Part shown: piece by piece, positions 34,712 to 41,792 of the stretch | Layout of the letters: the number at the start of each line of letters is the position of its first letter | Numbering within the stretch: position 1 is the first letter of the stretch | Source: Blastococcus sp. TML/M2B | GTDB taxonomy: Bacteria > Actinomycetota > Actinomycetes > Mycobacteriales > Geodermatophilaceae | Length of the DNA: 64,000 bases | Reading direction: 5' to 3' | Assembly: GCF_016612865.1 (NCBI RefSeq) | Contig: NZ_JAENZZ010000002.1 | Span: 1,736,001-1,800,000 of the forward strand | Program-made: the position numbers and the translations under genes | Notes under the pieces: generated by a model | Told to the model about the DNA's origin: nothing | Seen by the model: the letters and a program-made list of their open reading frames with translations, nothing else | Databases searched by the model: none

Positions 34712-35824
34712 TTGAAGCTCAGCACCACGGCGCGCGCCACCACCCTGGCGATGGCGCTCACCGGCACCCTCGCGCTCAGCGCGTGCGGCGCCGCCAACGA
34801 GTCCGGCTCCGGGGACACCGGCGGCGGCAGCGACGCCGCCGAGCTCAGCGGCGACCTGGTCGGCGCGGGCGCCAGCAGCCAGCAGGCCGCCATGGAGGCC
34901 TGGCAGGCCGGGTTCCAGGGCGAGTACCCGGATGTGGACTTCAGCTACGACCCGGTCGGCTCGGGCGGCGGGCGCGAGCAGTTCATCGCCGGCGCCACCG
35001 ACTTCGCCGGCTCCGACGCCGCGCTGGACGACGAGGAGCTCGCCGCGGCGCAGGAGCGCTGCGCGGGGGGCGAGATCTTCGAGCTGCCCAACTACATCTC
35101 GCCGATCGCGGTCATCTTCAACCTCGAGGGCGTCGAGGAGCTCGACCTCTCGCCGGCCACCATCGCGGGCATCTTCACCGGCGCCATCACCACGTGGAAC
35201 GACCCGGCCATCGCGGCGGACAACCCCGACGCGACCCTGCCGGCCACGGCCATCACCCCCGTGCACCGCGGGGACGACTCCGGGACGACGGACAACTTCA
35301 CCGACTACCTGTTCCAGACCGCCGGTGACGTGTGGACCTCCGAGCCCGACGGCGAGTGGCCGCTGGGCGGCGGTGAGGCCGCCAACGGCACCTCCGGCGT
35401 CGTCGGCGTCGTCGAGAGCACCCCCGGCGCGATTACCTACGCCGACGCCAGCCGGGCCGGCGACCTCGGCGTCGTCAACGTGCAGGTCGGCGAGGAGTTC
35501 GTCGCCCCGACGCCCGAGTCCGCCGCCGCGGTGGTGGAGAACTCCCCGGCGGTCGAGGGCCGGGGTGAGTACGACTTCGCGATCGAGGTCGACCGGAAGA
35601 CCGAGGGCTCGGGCGAGTACCCGATCGTCCTGGTCAGCTACCACGTCGGCTGCATCTCCTACGACGACCAGGAGACCGCGGACAACGTCACGGCCTTCCT
35701 GGAGTACGTGATCAGCGAGGACGGCCAGCAGGTCGCGGCCGACAACGCGGGCAACGCGCCGCTGTCCGACGCGCTCCGCGAGCAGGCGCAGACCGCGGTC
35801 GAGGCGATCACCACCGCCGGCTGA
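34712..35824 (+). CDS. pstS: Phosphate-binding lipoprotein PstS
   Basis: 370 aa. A lipoprotein signal (LKLSTTARATTLAMALTGTLALSAC, lipobox LSAC) directs it outside the membrane. The mature protein shows GAGASSQQAAMEAW, YDPVGSGGGREQFIAG with the phosphate-binding Ser/Gly loop, FAGSDAALDDEEL, and RGDDSGTTDNFTDYLF. TTG at 34712 is preferred because GAGAGG lies 7 nt upstream and the product begins like other PstS signals; an ATG at 34694 is in frame but has no good SD. It is first of the pstSCAB operon, behind a PHO box, and separated from pstC by a hairpin. Confidence 0.93.
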   Translation: MKLSTTARATTLAMALTGTLALSACGAANESGSGDTGGGSDAAELSGDLVGAGASSQQAAMEAWQAGFQGEYPDVDFSYDPVGSGGGREQFIAGATDFAGSDAALDDEELAAAQERCAGGEIFELPNYISPIAVIFNLEGVEELDLSPATIAGIFTGAITTWNDPAIAADNPDATLPATAITPVHRGDDSGTTDNFTDYLFQTAGDVWTSEPDGEWPLGGGEAANGTSGVVGVVESTPGAITYADASRAGDLGVVNVQVGEEFVAPTPESAAAVVENSPAVEGRGEYDFAIEVDRKTEGSGEYPIVLVSYHVGCISYDDQETADNVTAFLEYVISEDGQQVAADNAGNAPLSDALREQAQTAVEAITTAG

Positions 35825-35843
35825 TCGCACCCCGCACCGCGGT

Positions 35844-35874
35844 GGCCCGGGACGTCGCACCGACGTCCCGGGCC
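35844..35874 (+). terminator. Hairpin between pstS and pstC
   Basis: GGCCCGGGACGTC (35844-35856) and GACGTCCCGGGCC (35862-35874) form a 13-bp perfect stem with a 5-nt loop. It probably acts as a partial terminator or RNA stabiliser that keeps pstS expression above that of pstCAB. Confidence 0.7.
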
Positions 35875-35930
35875 TTCGCACCACCCGGACCGCGCACCCG
35901 CACCCCCACGACCGAGCCCACGGAGCACCG

Positions 35931-36851
35931 GTGACCACCACGAAGGCCCCGCCCGAGACGCCGCCGCAGCAGCGCGCCGTCCGCCGGCCGGGCGACCGCA
36001 TCTTCGCGCCGGGAGCGCCAAGGGCTCCGGCATCTTCATCCTGCTCGTCCTCGCCGGCGTCGCGGCGTTCCTCATCAGCGAGGCCGTCCCGGCGCTCACC
36101 GCCCCCGCCGAGGACATCCCCGGCGGCGAGGGCCTGGCGTCCTACGTCGGCCCGCTCGTGCTCGGCACCCTGCTGGGAGCGGTCCTCGCGCTGCTGATCG
36201 CGACCCCGCTCGCCGTCGCCATCGCGCTGTACGTGACCTTCTACGCGCCGCGCCGGCTCGCGGCCGCCATGGGCTACGTCATCGACCTGCTGGCCGCCAT
36301 CCCCAGCGTCGTCTACGGCTTCTGGGGCCTGGCCGTCCTCGCCCCGGCCCTTGATGACCTGGGCTTCCTGCCGTTCTTCCTCGGCCAGCGGCCGCACGAT
36401 GTTCACCGTCGGCCTGGTGCTGGCGGTGATGATCCTGCCGATCATCTCGGCCATCTCCCGCGAGGTGTTCAGCCAGGCGCCGGCCCTCCACCGCGAGGCG
36501 GCGCTGGCGCTGGGCGCGACCCGCTGGGAGATGATCCGCATGGCGGTCCTCCCCTACGGCAAGTCCGGGATCATCGGCGGGGCGATGCTGGGCCTGGGCC
36601 GGGCGCTCGGCGAGACGATGGCCGTGGCGATCGTGCTCTCCGGTGGTGCCGGCGCCACGCTGAACCTGATCAGCAGCTCCAACCCCTCGACGATCGCGTC
36701 GAACATCGCCCTGCGGTTCCCGGAGGCCACCGGCCTGGGGGTCAACACGCTGATCGCCAGCGGCCTCGTGCTGTTCGTGATCACGCTGGTGGTCAACATG
36801 CTCGCCCGCTGGGTCGTCAACCGGCGGGCCGACTTCTCCGGAGCCAACTGA
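35931..36851 (+). CDS. pstC: Phosphate ABC transporter permease PstC; frame broken twice as sequenced
   Basis: Inner-membrane permease with about six helices. The start is GTG at 35931. The frame first slips in GGG at 36011-36013, where one base seems missing (GSAKGSGIFILLVLAGVAAFL follows in the new frame). It slips again near 36392, where one extra base lies before RTMFTVGLVLAVMILPIISAISREVF. The middle part has YVIDLLAAIPSVVYGFWGLA and the C-terminal part has the EAA-like loop ALHREAALALGATRWEMIRMAVLP. The region around 36375-36395 is also shorter than in usual PstC, so the sequence there is doubtful. The stop overlaps pstA by 1 bp. Confidence 0.85.
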
Positions 36852-37927
36852 TGAGCACCGCCGTGCAGTCCGCCCCGGAGCGCCCCGCGCCGCAGTCCGC
36901 CGTGCGCTCCCGTCGTCGGCTCCCCCGCCTCGCGCCGCTCGGTCTGTACCTGGCCGGCATCGCCCTCGGCGCCGGGCTCTCCGCGCTGACCGGCTTCGGC
37001 GTCGTCTCCACCGTGATCTACGGCGTGCTGCTCGGCACGCTCGCGGTCTACGTCGTCACCCGTGCCGTCGAGGGCCCGCGCAAGGCGACCGACCGACTGG
37101 TCACCTGCCTGGTGACGACGGCGTTCGGCCTGGCGATGGTCCCGCTGGTGTCGCTGGTCTGGACCGTCCTGGACAACGGCCTGCCGCGCCTGGACGGCCA
37201 GTTCTTCACCAACTCGATGTTCCGGGTCGTCGGCGAGGGCGGCGGGGCGTACCACGCGATCCTGGGCACGCTGATCATCACGGCGCTGGCGACGCTGATC
37301 TCGGTGCCGATCGGCCTGATGACGGCGATCTACCTGGTCGAGTACGCGACCGGGCGGCTGAAGCGGTCGATCACCTTCTTCGTCGACGTCATGACCGGCA
37401 TCCCCTCGATCGTGGCCGGCCTGTTCGCCTTCGCGCTGTTCACGCTGCTGTTCGGCAACGACGTCCGGATGGGGGTGATGGGCGCGGTCGCGCTGTCGGT
37501 GCTGATGATCCCGGTCGTCGTCCGGTCCTGCGAGGAGGTGCTCAAGCTCGTCCCCAACGAGCTGCGGGAGGCCAGCTACGCGCTCGGCGTCCCGAAGTGG
37601 CGGACGGTCGTCAAGGTCGTGCTGCCCACCGCGATCGCCGGGCTGGGCACGGGCATCACCCTGTCGGTCGCCCGCGTCGTCGGCGAGACCGCCCCGCTGC
37701 TGGTGACCGTCGGCCTGATCACCGGCACGAACCTCAACCCGTTCGACGGGCGCATGGCGACGCTGCCGGTGTTCGCCTACTACCAGCTCACCCAGCCCGG
37801 CACGGCCACCCAGGCCTTCCTCGACCGGGCCTGGACCGCTGCCCTCGTGCTGATCATCCTGGTGATGGCGCTCAACGTCGTCGCCCGCCTGATCAGTCGC
37901 TTCTTCGCCCCCTCGACCGGTCGCTGA
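36851..37927 (+). CDS. pstA: Phosphate ABC transporter permease PstA
   Basis: 358 aa. An extended N-terminus with two helices (LYLAGIALGAGLSALTGFGVV, TVIYGVLLGTLAVYVVTRA) precedes the permease domain. Blocks are GTLIITALATLISVPIGLMTAIYLVEY, GIPSIVAGLFAFALFTLL and the EAA loop ELREASYALGVPKWRTVVKVVLPTAIAGL. It pairs with PstC to form the phosphate channel energised by PstB. The frame is intact. TGATG overlap with pstC indicates coupling. Confidence 0.94.
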   Translation: MSTAVQSAPERPAPQSAVRSRRRLPRLAPLGLYLAGIALGAGLSALTGFGVVSTVIYGVLLGTLAVYVVTRAVEGPRKATDRLVTCLVTTAFGLAMVPLVSLVWTVLDNGLPRLDGQFFTNSMFRVVGEGGGAYHAILGTLIITALATLISVPIGLMTAIYLVEYATGRLKRSITFFVDVMTGIPSIVAGLFAFALFTLLFGNDVRMGVMGAVALSVLMIPVVVRSCEEVLKLVPNELREASYALGVPKWRTVVKVVLPTAIAGLGTGITLSVARVVGETAPLLVTVGLITGTNLNPFDGRMATLPVFAYYQLTQPGTATQAFLDRAWTAALVLIILVMALNVVARLISRFFAPSTGR

Positions 37928-37969
37928 CCGGCTCCGACGCTTCGACCGACCGACCCAGAGGACACTTCC

Positions 37970-38749
37970 GTGGCCAAGCGCATCGAGGTCTCCGACCTCA
38001 ACATCTACTACGGCAACTTCCTGGCCGTGGAGGGCGTCACCATCTCCATCGAGCCGCGCAGCATCACCGCGCTGATCGGCCCGTCGGGCTGCGGGAAGTC
38101 CACCTTCCTGCGCTCGCTGAACCGGATGCACGAGGTGCTGCCCGGCGCCCGGGTGGAGGGCAAGGTCGTCATGGACGGCCACGACCTCTACGGCGCCGAC
38201 GTCGACCCGGTCGACGTGCGCCGCCAGATCGGCATGGTGTTCCAGCGGCCCAACCCGTTCCCGACGATGTCCATCTACGACAACGTCGTCGCCGGCAACC
38301 GGCTGAACAACCGGCGGATGAAGAAGTCCGAGGCCGACGAGTTGGTCGAGAAGTCACTGCGCGGCGCCAACCTCTGGAACGAGGTCAAGGACCGGCTCGA
38401 CCGGCCCGGCTCCAGCCTCTCGGGAGGTCAGCAGCAGCGGCTGTGCATCGCCCGCGCCATCGCGGTCGAGCCGGACGTGCTGCTCATGGACGAGCCGTGC
38501 TCCGCGCTGGACCCGATCTCCACGCTGGCGATCGAGGACCTGATGGCGGAGCTGAAGGACCGGTTCACCATCGTGATCGTCACGCACAACATGCAGCAGG
38601 CGGCGCGGGTGAGCGAGTCCACCGGCTTCTTCAACCTCAGCGGGGTCGGGCAGCCCGGCCGGCTGATCGAGTTCAACCCGACGGAGAAGATCTTCAGCAA
38701 CCCCGACCAGAAGGCCACCGAGGACTACATCTCCGGTCGCTTCGGCTGA
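37970..38749 (+). CDS. pstB: Phosphate ABC transporter ATP-binding protein PstB
   Basis: 259 aa. Walker [11 protein letters not shown]-loop in [10 protein letters not shown], signature [16 protein letters not shown], Walker [13 protein letters not shown] and switch His in [12 protein letters not shown] are all intact. [12 protein letters not shown] and the family-specific C-terminal [18 protein letters not shown] mark it as PstB. GTG start follows 42 bp after pstA with GAGGACACTTCC upstream. It is the last gene before convergent repeats and the LCP gene. Confidence 0.96.
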   Translation: MAKRIEVSDLNIYYGNFLAVEGVTISIEPRSITALIGPSGCGKSTFLRSLNRMHEVLPGARVEGKVVMDGHDLYGADVDPVDVRRQIGMVFQRPNPFPTMSIYDNVVAGNRLNNRRMKKSEADELVEKSLRGANLWNEVKDRLDRPGSSLSGGQQQRLCIARAIAVEPDVLLMDEPCSALDPISTLAIEDLMAELKDRFTIVIVTHNMQQAARVSESTGFFNLSGVGQPGRLIEFNPTEKIFSNPDQKATEDYISGRFG

Positions 38750-38756
38750 GCCGGCG

Positions 38757-38813
38757 CGTTCCCGCGCGAACGTGGCCGAGCCAGGTGCCTGACGGCGTTC
38801 CCGCGGGAACGCC
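38757..38813. repeat. Two family B palindromes between convergent pstB and LCP genes
   Basis: CGTTCCCGCGCGAACG (38757-38772, one mismatch in symmetry) and CGTTCCCGCGGGAACG (38796-38811, perfect, flanked by GG and CC to 20 bp). The second copy is identical to the palindrome at 7183-7198. Spacing between starts is 39 bp. A bidirectional terminator is possible. Confidence 0.75.
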
Positions 38814-38888
38814 GCCCGCGATCAGCACGCATCGATGGTCGTCCCGCCAGCCCCCCGCAGCGCCGTGGCTGCGAGGTGATCACGCCGG

Positions 38889-40727
38889 TCAGCCGCAGCT
38901 GACGGGGGCGGGCTGCTCCGCCGCAGCCGGGGCCTCGGCGGTGTCGTCCGGGACCGGCTGCGGCTCCGCCACCGGGGCGGGCAGCGGCTCGACGCCCGCG
39001 TAGCCGGGGCCGATGATCAGCTGCACGGTCTCGCCGATGTCGTCGCTGGCCTGCAGCACCGAGCCCGGGACGGCGGCAGCGACCGTGCGCGCCTGGGCGA
39101 CCATGCCCGGCCCGTGACGGACGACGGACTGGCTGACGGTCCCGTCGGCGTTCCCCACCTCACCGACGACGAAGCCCTGGGCGCGCAGGTCGTCGGCGGA
39201 GGTGCTCGCCAGCCCCCGCGTGCCGGTCCCGTTGAGGACGTCGAGCTGCACCTCGGCCGGGCTGAGGAGCGCGGTGCCCGGATCGGCCGGCACGGCCACC
39301 GGCTGCTCCTCGGGGCCCTCCCCCGGCTGCGCGACGGCATCGGTCTCGGTGACGAAGCCCTCGGGCACGCGGCTGCCGTCGATCACCGCGTCGAAGAGGC
39401 TGCGCGTGCCGGCGCCGTCGAGCAGCACGAACGCCTCGTCGGAGCCTGCCGGCACGTGGCCCACCTGGGCGACCGGGAGGCCGGTGCGCGCCACGGCGTC
39501 GCCGGAGACGTCGCCGAGGGAGGAGGCCAGCGAGCGCAGGTCGCCGAGGGTGGTCTGCTCGTCGACGGTGAGCGCGTCGGCGGCCCGGGTGAGGAACCGG
39601 GTGAGGGTGACCGGGTCGAGGACGTTCGACCGGGACATCGCGGCGCGCAGCGTGGAGGTCAGCAGCCGCTGGGCCCGCTCGGCGACCGCCGTCCCGGTGG
39701 CGTCCGAGCCGTCGCCGGCCGGGCGCAGGTAGCCGGTGGCCGTCTCGCCGGTGAGCTCGGAGGCGCCGGCGGGCGGGGGCACCGCGGCGGCCGCCGTCGC
39801 CCGCGACGGCACGATGCACACCGGCACCCCGCCGAGCGCGTCGACCAGCCCGGGCAGGCGGGCGAGGTCGACGCCGAGGTAGTGGTCGATCTGCACGCCG
39901 GAGAGCTGCTGGACCGCGCGGACCATGCAGGAGGGCCCGCCGTCGAGCAGCGACCGGGCGAACGCCTCGGTGCGGGGTGTGCGCAGCCCGCCGTCGGCGG
40001 TGCGGCAGGTGGGGGTGTCGACCAGCGCGGTGGGCGGGATGCCGACCAGCACCGCGCGCTCGCCGTCACCGGACACCGAGGCCAGCAACGTGGCGACCGA
40101 GGCGGGGCCCTCCTGGCCCGGCACCCCGGTGCCGACGACGAGGTAGGTGTCCGAGGCCTCCTGCAGCTGCGCGGCGAGGATCTCCGGCCCGTCGGTGGCC
40201 AGCGCGTCGACCCGGCCGATCTTCTGGTCGACGTAGAAGTAGAGACCCAGGTGGTAGAGCAGCACCACGCCGACGACGCCGGCCAGCGCGATCCCGGCCC
40301 GGATCAGCCGGCGCCGTCCCGGGGTCGTGGCCGGGGCGGGGCGCCGCGGGTGCCGGGGACCGGCCGGCGTCGTCCCGGGCAGGGGCGGGCGGGTGCCGGG
40401 CAGCGGCGGGACCGGGCCGCTGCGCCGGACCACGGGGCGCGCGGCCGGCGGCGCGGCCGGCACGGCGTCGCGCAGCGGGGGGCGGGGCGGGCGCGGCGCC
40501 GCACCGGGCACGGGCGGGAGCCCAGCCTGCGGCACCGGCGGCAGGCCGGCCTGCGGCGAGGGCGGAGGTGCCGTCGCGCCCTCGGGCACCGGCGGCAGGC
40601 CGTTGCGGACGCCCGGCGGCGGTCCGGCCGGCGCGACGGGGCCGGTGCGGCGGTGTCGCGAGCCGTCAGCGCCGACGCGGCTGCGCGCGTCGTCGGCCGT
40701 CGGCTCGTCCCCCACCGGTGTCGACAC
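38889..40727 (-). CDS. LytR-CpsA-Psr (LCP) family protein with LytR_C domain
   Basis: 612 aa. A Pro/Gly-rich cytoplasmic tail of about 135 residues contains repeats such as AGLPPVPQAGLPPVP. One helix (residues about 141-165, GIALAGVVGVVLLYHLGLYFYV) leads to the LCP catalytic domain (about 190-350; DTYLVVGTG, GIPPTALVDTP, VQIDHYLGVDLARLPGLVDALGGVPVC). A LytR_C domain lies near 490-575 (VQLDVLNGTGTRGLASTSADDLRAQGF). LCP enzymes attach glycopolymers to peptidoglycan; loss of some catalytic Arg/Asp residues was not checked. GTG start at 40727. Confidence 0.85.
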   Translation of the reverse strand: MSTPVGDEPTADDARSRVGADGSRHRRTGPVAPAGPPPGVRNGLPPVPEGATAPPPSPQAGLPPVPQAGLPPVPGAAPRPPRPPLRDAVPAAPPAARPVVRRSGPVPPLPGTRPPLPGTTPAGPRHPRRPAPATTPGRRRLIRAGIALAGVVGVVLLYHLGLYFYVDQKIGRVDALATDGPEILAAQLQEASDTYLVVGTGVPGQEGPASVATLLASVSGDGERAVLVGIPPTALVDTPTCRTADGGLRTPRTEAFARSLLDGGPSCMVRAVQQLSGVQIDHYLGVDLARLPGLVDALGGVPVCIVPSRATAAAAVPPPAGASELTGETATGYLRPAGDGSDATGTAVAERAQRLLTSTLRAAMSRSNVLDPVTLTRFLTRAADALTVDEQTTLGDLRSLASSLGDVSGDAVARTGLPVAQVGHVPAGSDEAFVLLDGAGTRSLFDAVIDGSRVPEGFVTETDAVAQPGEGPEEQPVAVPADPGTALLSPAEVQLDVLNGTGTRGLASTSADDLRAQGFVVGEVGNADGTVSQSVVRHGPGMVAQARTVAAAVPGSVLQASDDIGETVQLIIGPGYAGVEPLPAPVAEPQPVPDDTAEAPAAAEQPAPVSCG

Positions 40728-40897
40728 CCTCTGTTCGGAGTTGCTCTGGTCCCGCGCCCGGGGGGCGGGAGGTCACCACGATACGGCGGTCCGGCGTCCC
40801 GATCCGCCGACGCGCGCAAGCCGCCGGCGCCCGCGGCGTCACCCGGTGGTGCCCGATCGGGATGTGGGCGACCGGGCACCTGCGTAGCGTGCGCGAG

Positions 40898-41695
40898 GTG
40901 AGACTGCCGTCGCTGCCCGGTCCGTCGGACGTCGTCGCCGCCGTGACGGGCGCGCGGGACGGGGTGGCCGACGCGCTCGCCCTGGTGCCGCGCGCGGCGG
41001 CCGTGCTCGGTCGCGTGGAGGAGCTGCTCGACCAGGTCTCCGGGCTGCTGGCCCGGGTGGACGGCGTGGTGGACCGCGCCGACGGGCTGATCGCGGGCGT
41101 CGAGCGGACGAACGCCGAGGCCGACGCCGCCATCGAGGCGGTCGACCGCACCAATACGAAGGCCGACCGGGCCATCGAGGCCGTCGGCGCCACCAACACC
41201 AAAGCCGACGCCGCCATCGAGGCCGTCGGCGCCACCAACACCAAAGCCGACGCCGCCATCGAGGCCGTCGGCGCCACGAACGACAAGGCCGACCGGACGA
41301 TCGACGCCGTCGGCGGCACCTCCGACCGCGCCGACGCGCTGGTCGGCCGGGCGGAGGGGATGGTCGGCCGGGTCGAGCCGATGCTGGACGACTACGTGCC
41401 GGCACTGACCGCGCTGGCGCCGTCGGTCCGCCGGCTGGCCGCGAGCCTGGAGCCCGACGAGGTCCAGGCGATGGTGACGCTGATCGACCGGCTGCCGCAG
41501 CTGATCGTGCACCTGGACGAGGACGTCCTGCCGATCGTCGAGTCGATGGGCGACGTCGCCCCCAACCTGCGGGACCTGCTCGACACCGTGCAGGACATGC
41601 GCCAGGTCGTGAAGGGCTTCCCGGGCTCGCGCCTGTTCCGCCGCCGCGGCGCGGAGGAGATCGCCGAGGAGGAGGCCCGCGACGCGGAGGCCTGA
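40898..41695 (+). CDS. Coiled-coil protein with 14-residue tandem repeats
   Basis: 265 aa, not assigned to a named family. The middle (residues 64-147) is six copies of a 14-residue unit (AIEAVGATNTKADA), two of them identical in DNA. The C-terminal half (MLDDYVPALTALAPSVRRLAASLEPDEV, then LIDRLPQLIVHLDEDVLPIVESMGDVAPNLRDLLDTVQDM) is helical and resembles ribosome/MCE-associated or MlaD-like helical tails in actinobacteria. It ends with an acidic stretch. It is likely a cytoplasmic or peripheral helical rod. GTG is supported by TAGCGT (40885-40890), 7 nt upstream. No signal peptide. Confidence 0.6.
   Translation: MRLPSLPGPSDVVAAVTGARDGVADALALVPRAAAVLGRVEELLDQVSGLLARVDGVVDRADGLIAGVERTNAEADAAIEAVDRTNTKADRAIEAVGATNTKADAAIEAVGATNTKADAAIEAVGATNDKADRTIDAVGGTSDRADALVGRAEGMVGRVEPMLDDYVPALTALAPSVRRLAASLEPDEVQAMVTLIDRLPQLIVHLDEDVLPIVESMGDVAPNLRDLLDTVQDMRQVVKGFPGSRLFRRRGAEEIAEEEARDAEA
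41087..41338 (+). repeat. Six 42-bp tandem repeats inside the coiled-coil gene
   Basis: Units start at 41087, 41129, 41171, 41213, 41255 and 41297. Units 2 and 3 (41171 and 41213) are identical and share the otherwise uncommon AAA codon. The flanking units are diverged. Each encodes two heptads, so copy number change would lengthen the coiled coil without breaking register. Confidence 0.9.
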
Positions 41696-41750
41696 GCGCG
41701 CGACGCGCTGACCAGGGCCGTTGCGGGGAGACCGCTGCTAGCGTCCGGCC

Positions 41751-41792
41751 ATGCCAGCCCTCAGCAGGACTGCCACCGGGATGCTCCCGTGA
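41751..41792 (+). CDS. Possible leaderless 13-codon ORF coupled to the sulfatase gene
   Basis: ATG at 41751 is placed 6 nt after TAGCGT (41739-41744), the leaderless arrangement seen elsewhere in the window. It reads MPALSRTATGMLP and stops with TGA overlapping the sulfatase GTG (GTGA at 41789). It may serve to load ribosomes for the sulfatase start, which lacks its own SD sequence. An alternative is that the true mRNA start is elsewhere. Confidence 0.4.
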   Translation: MPALSRTATGMLP

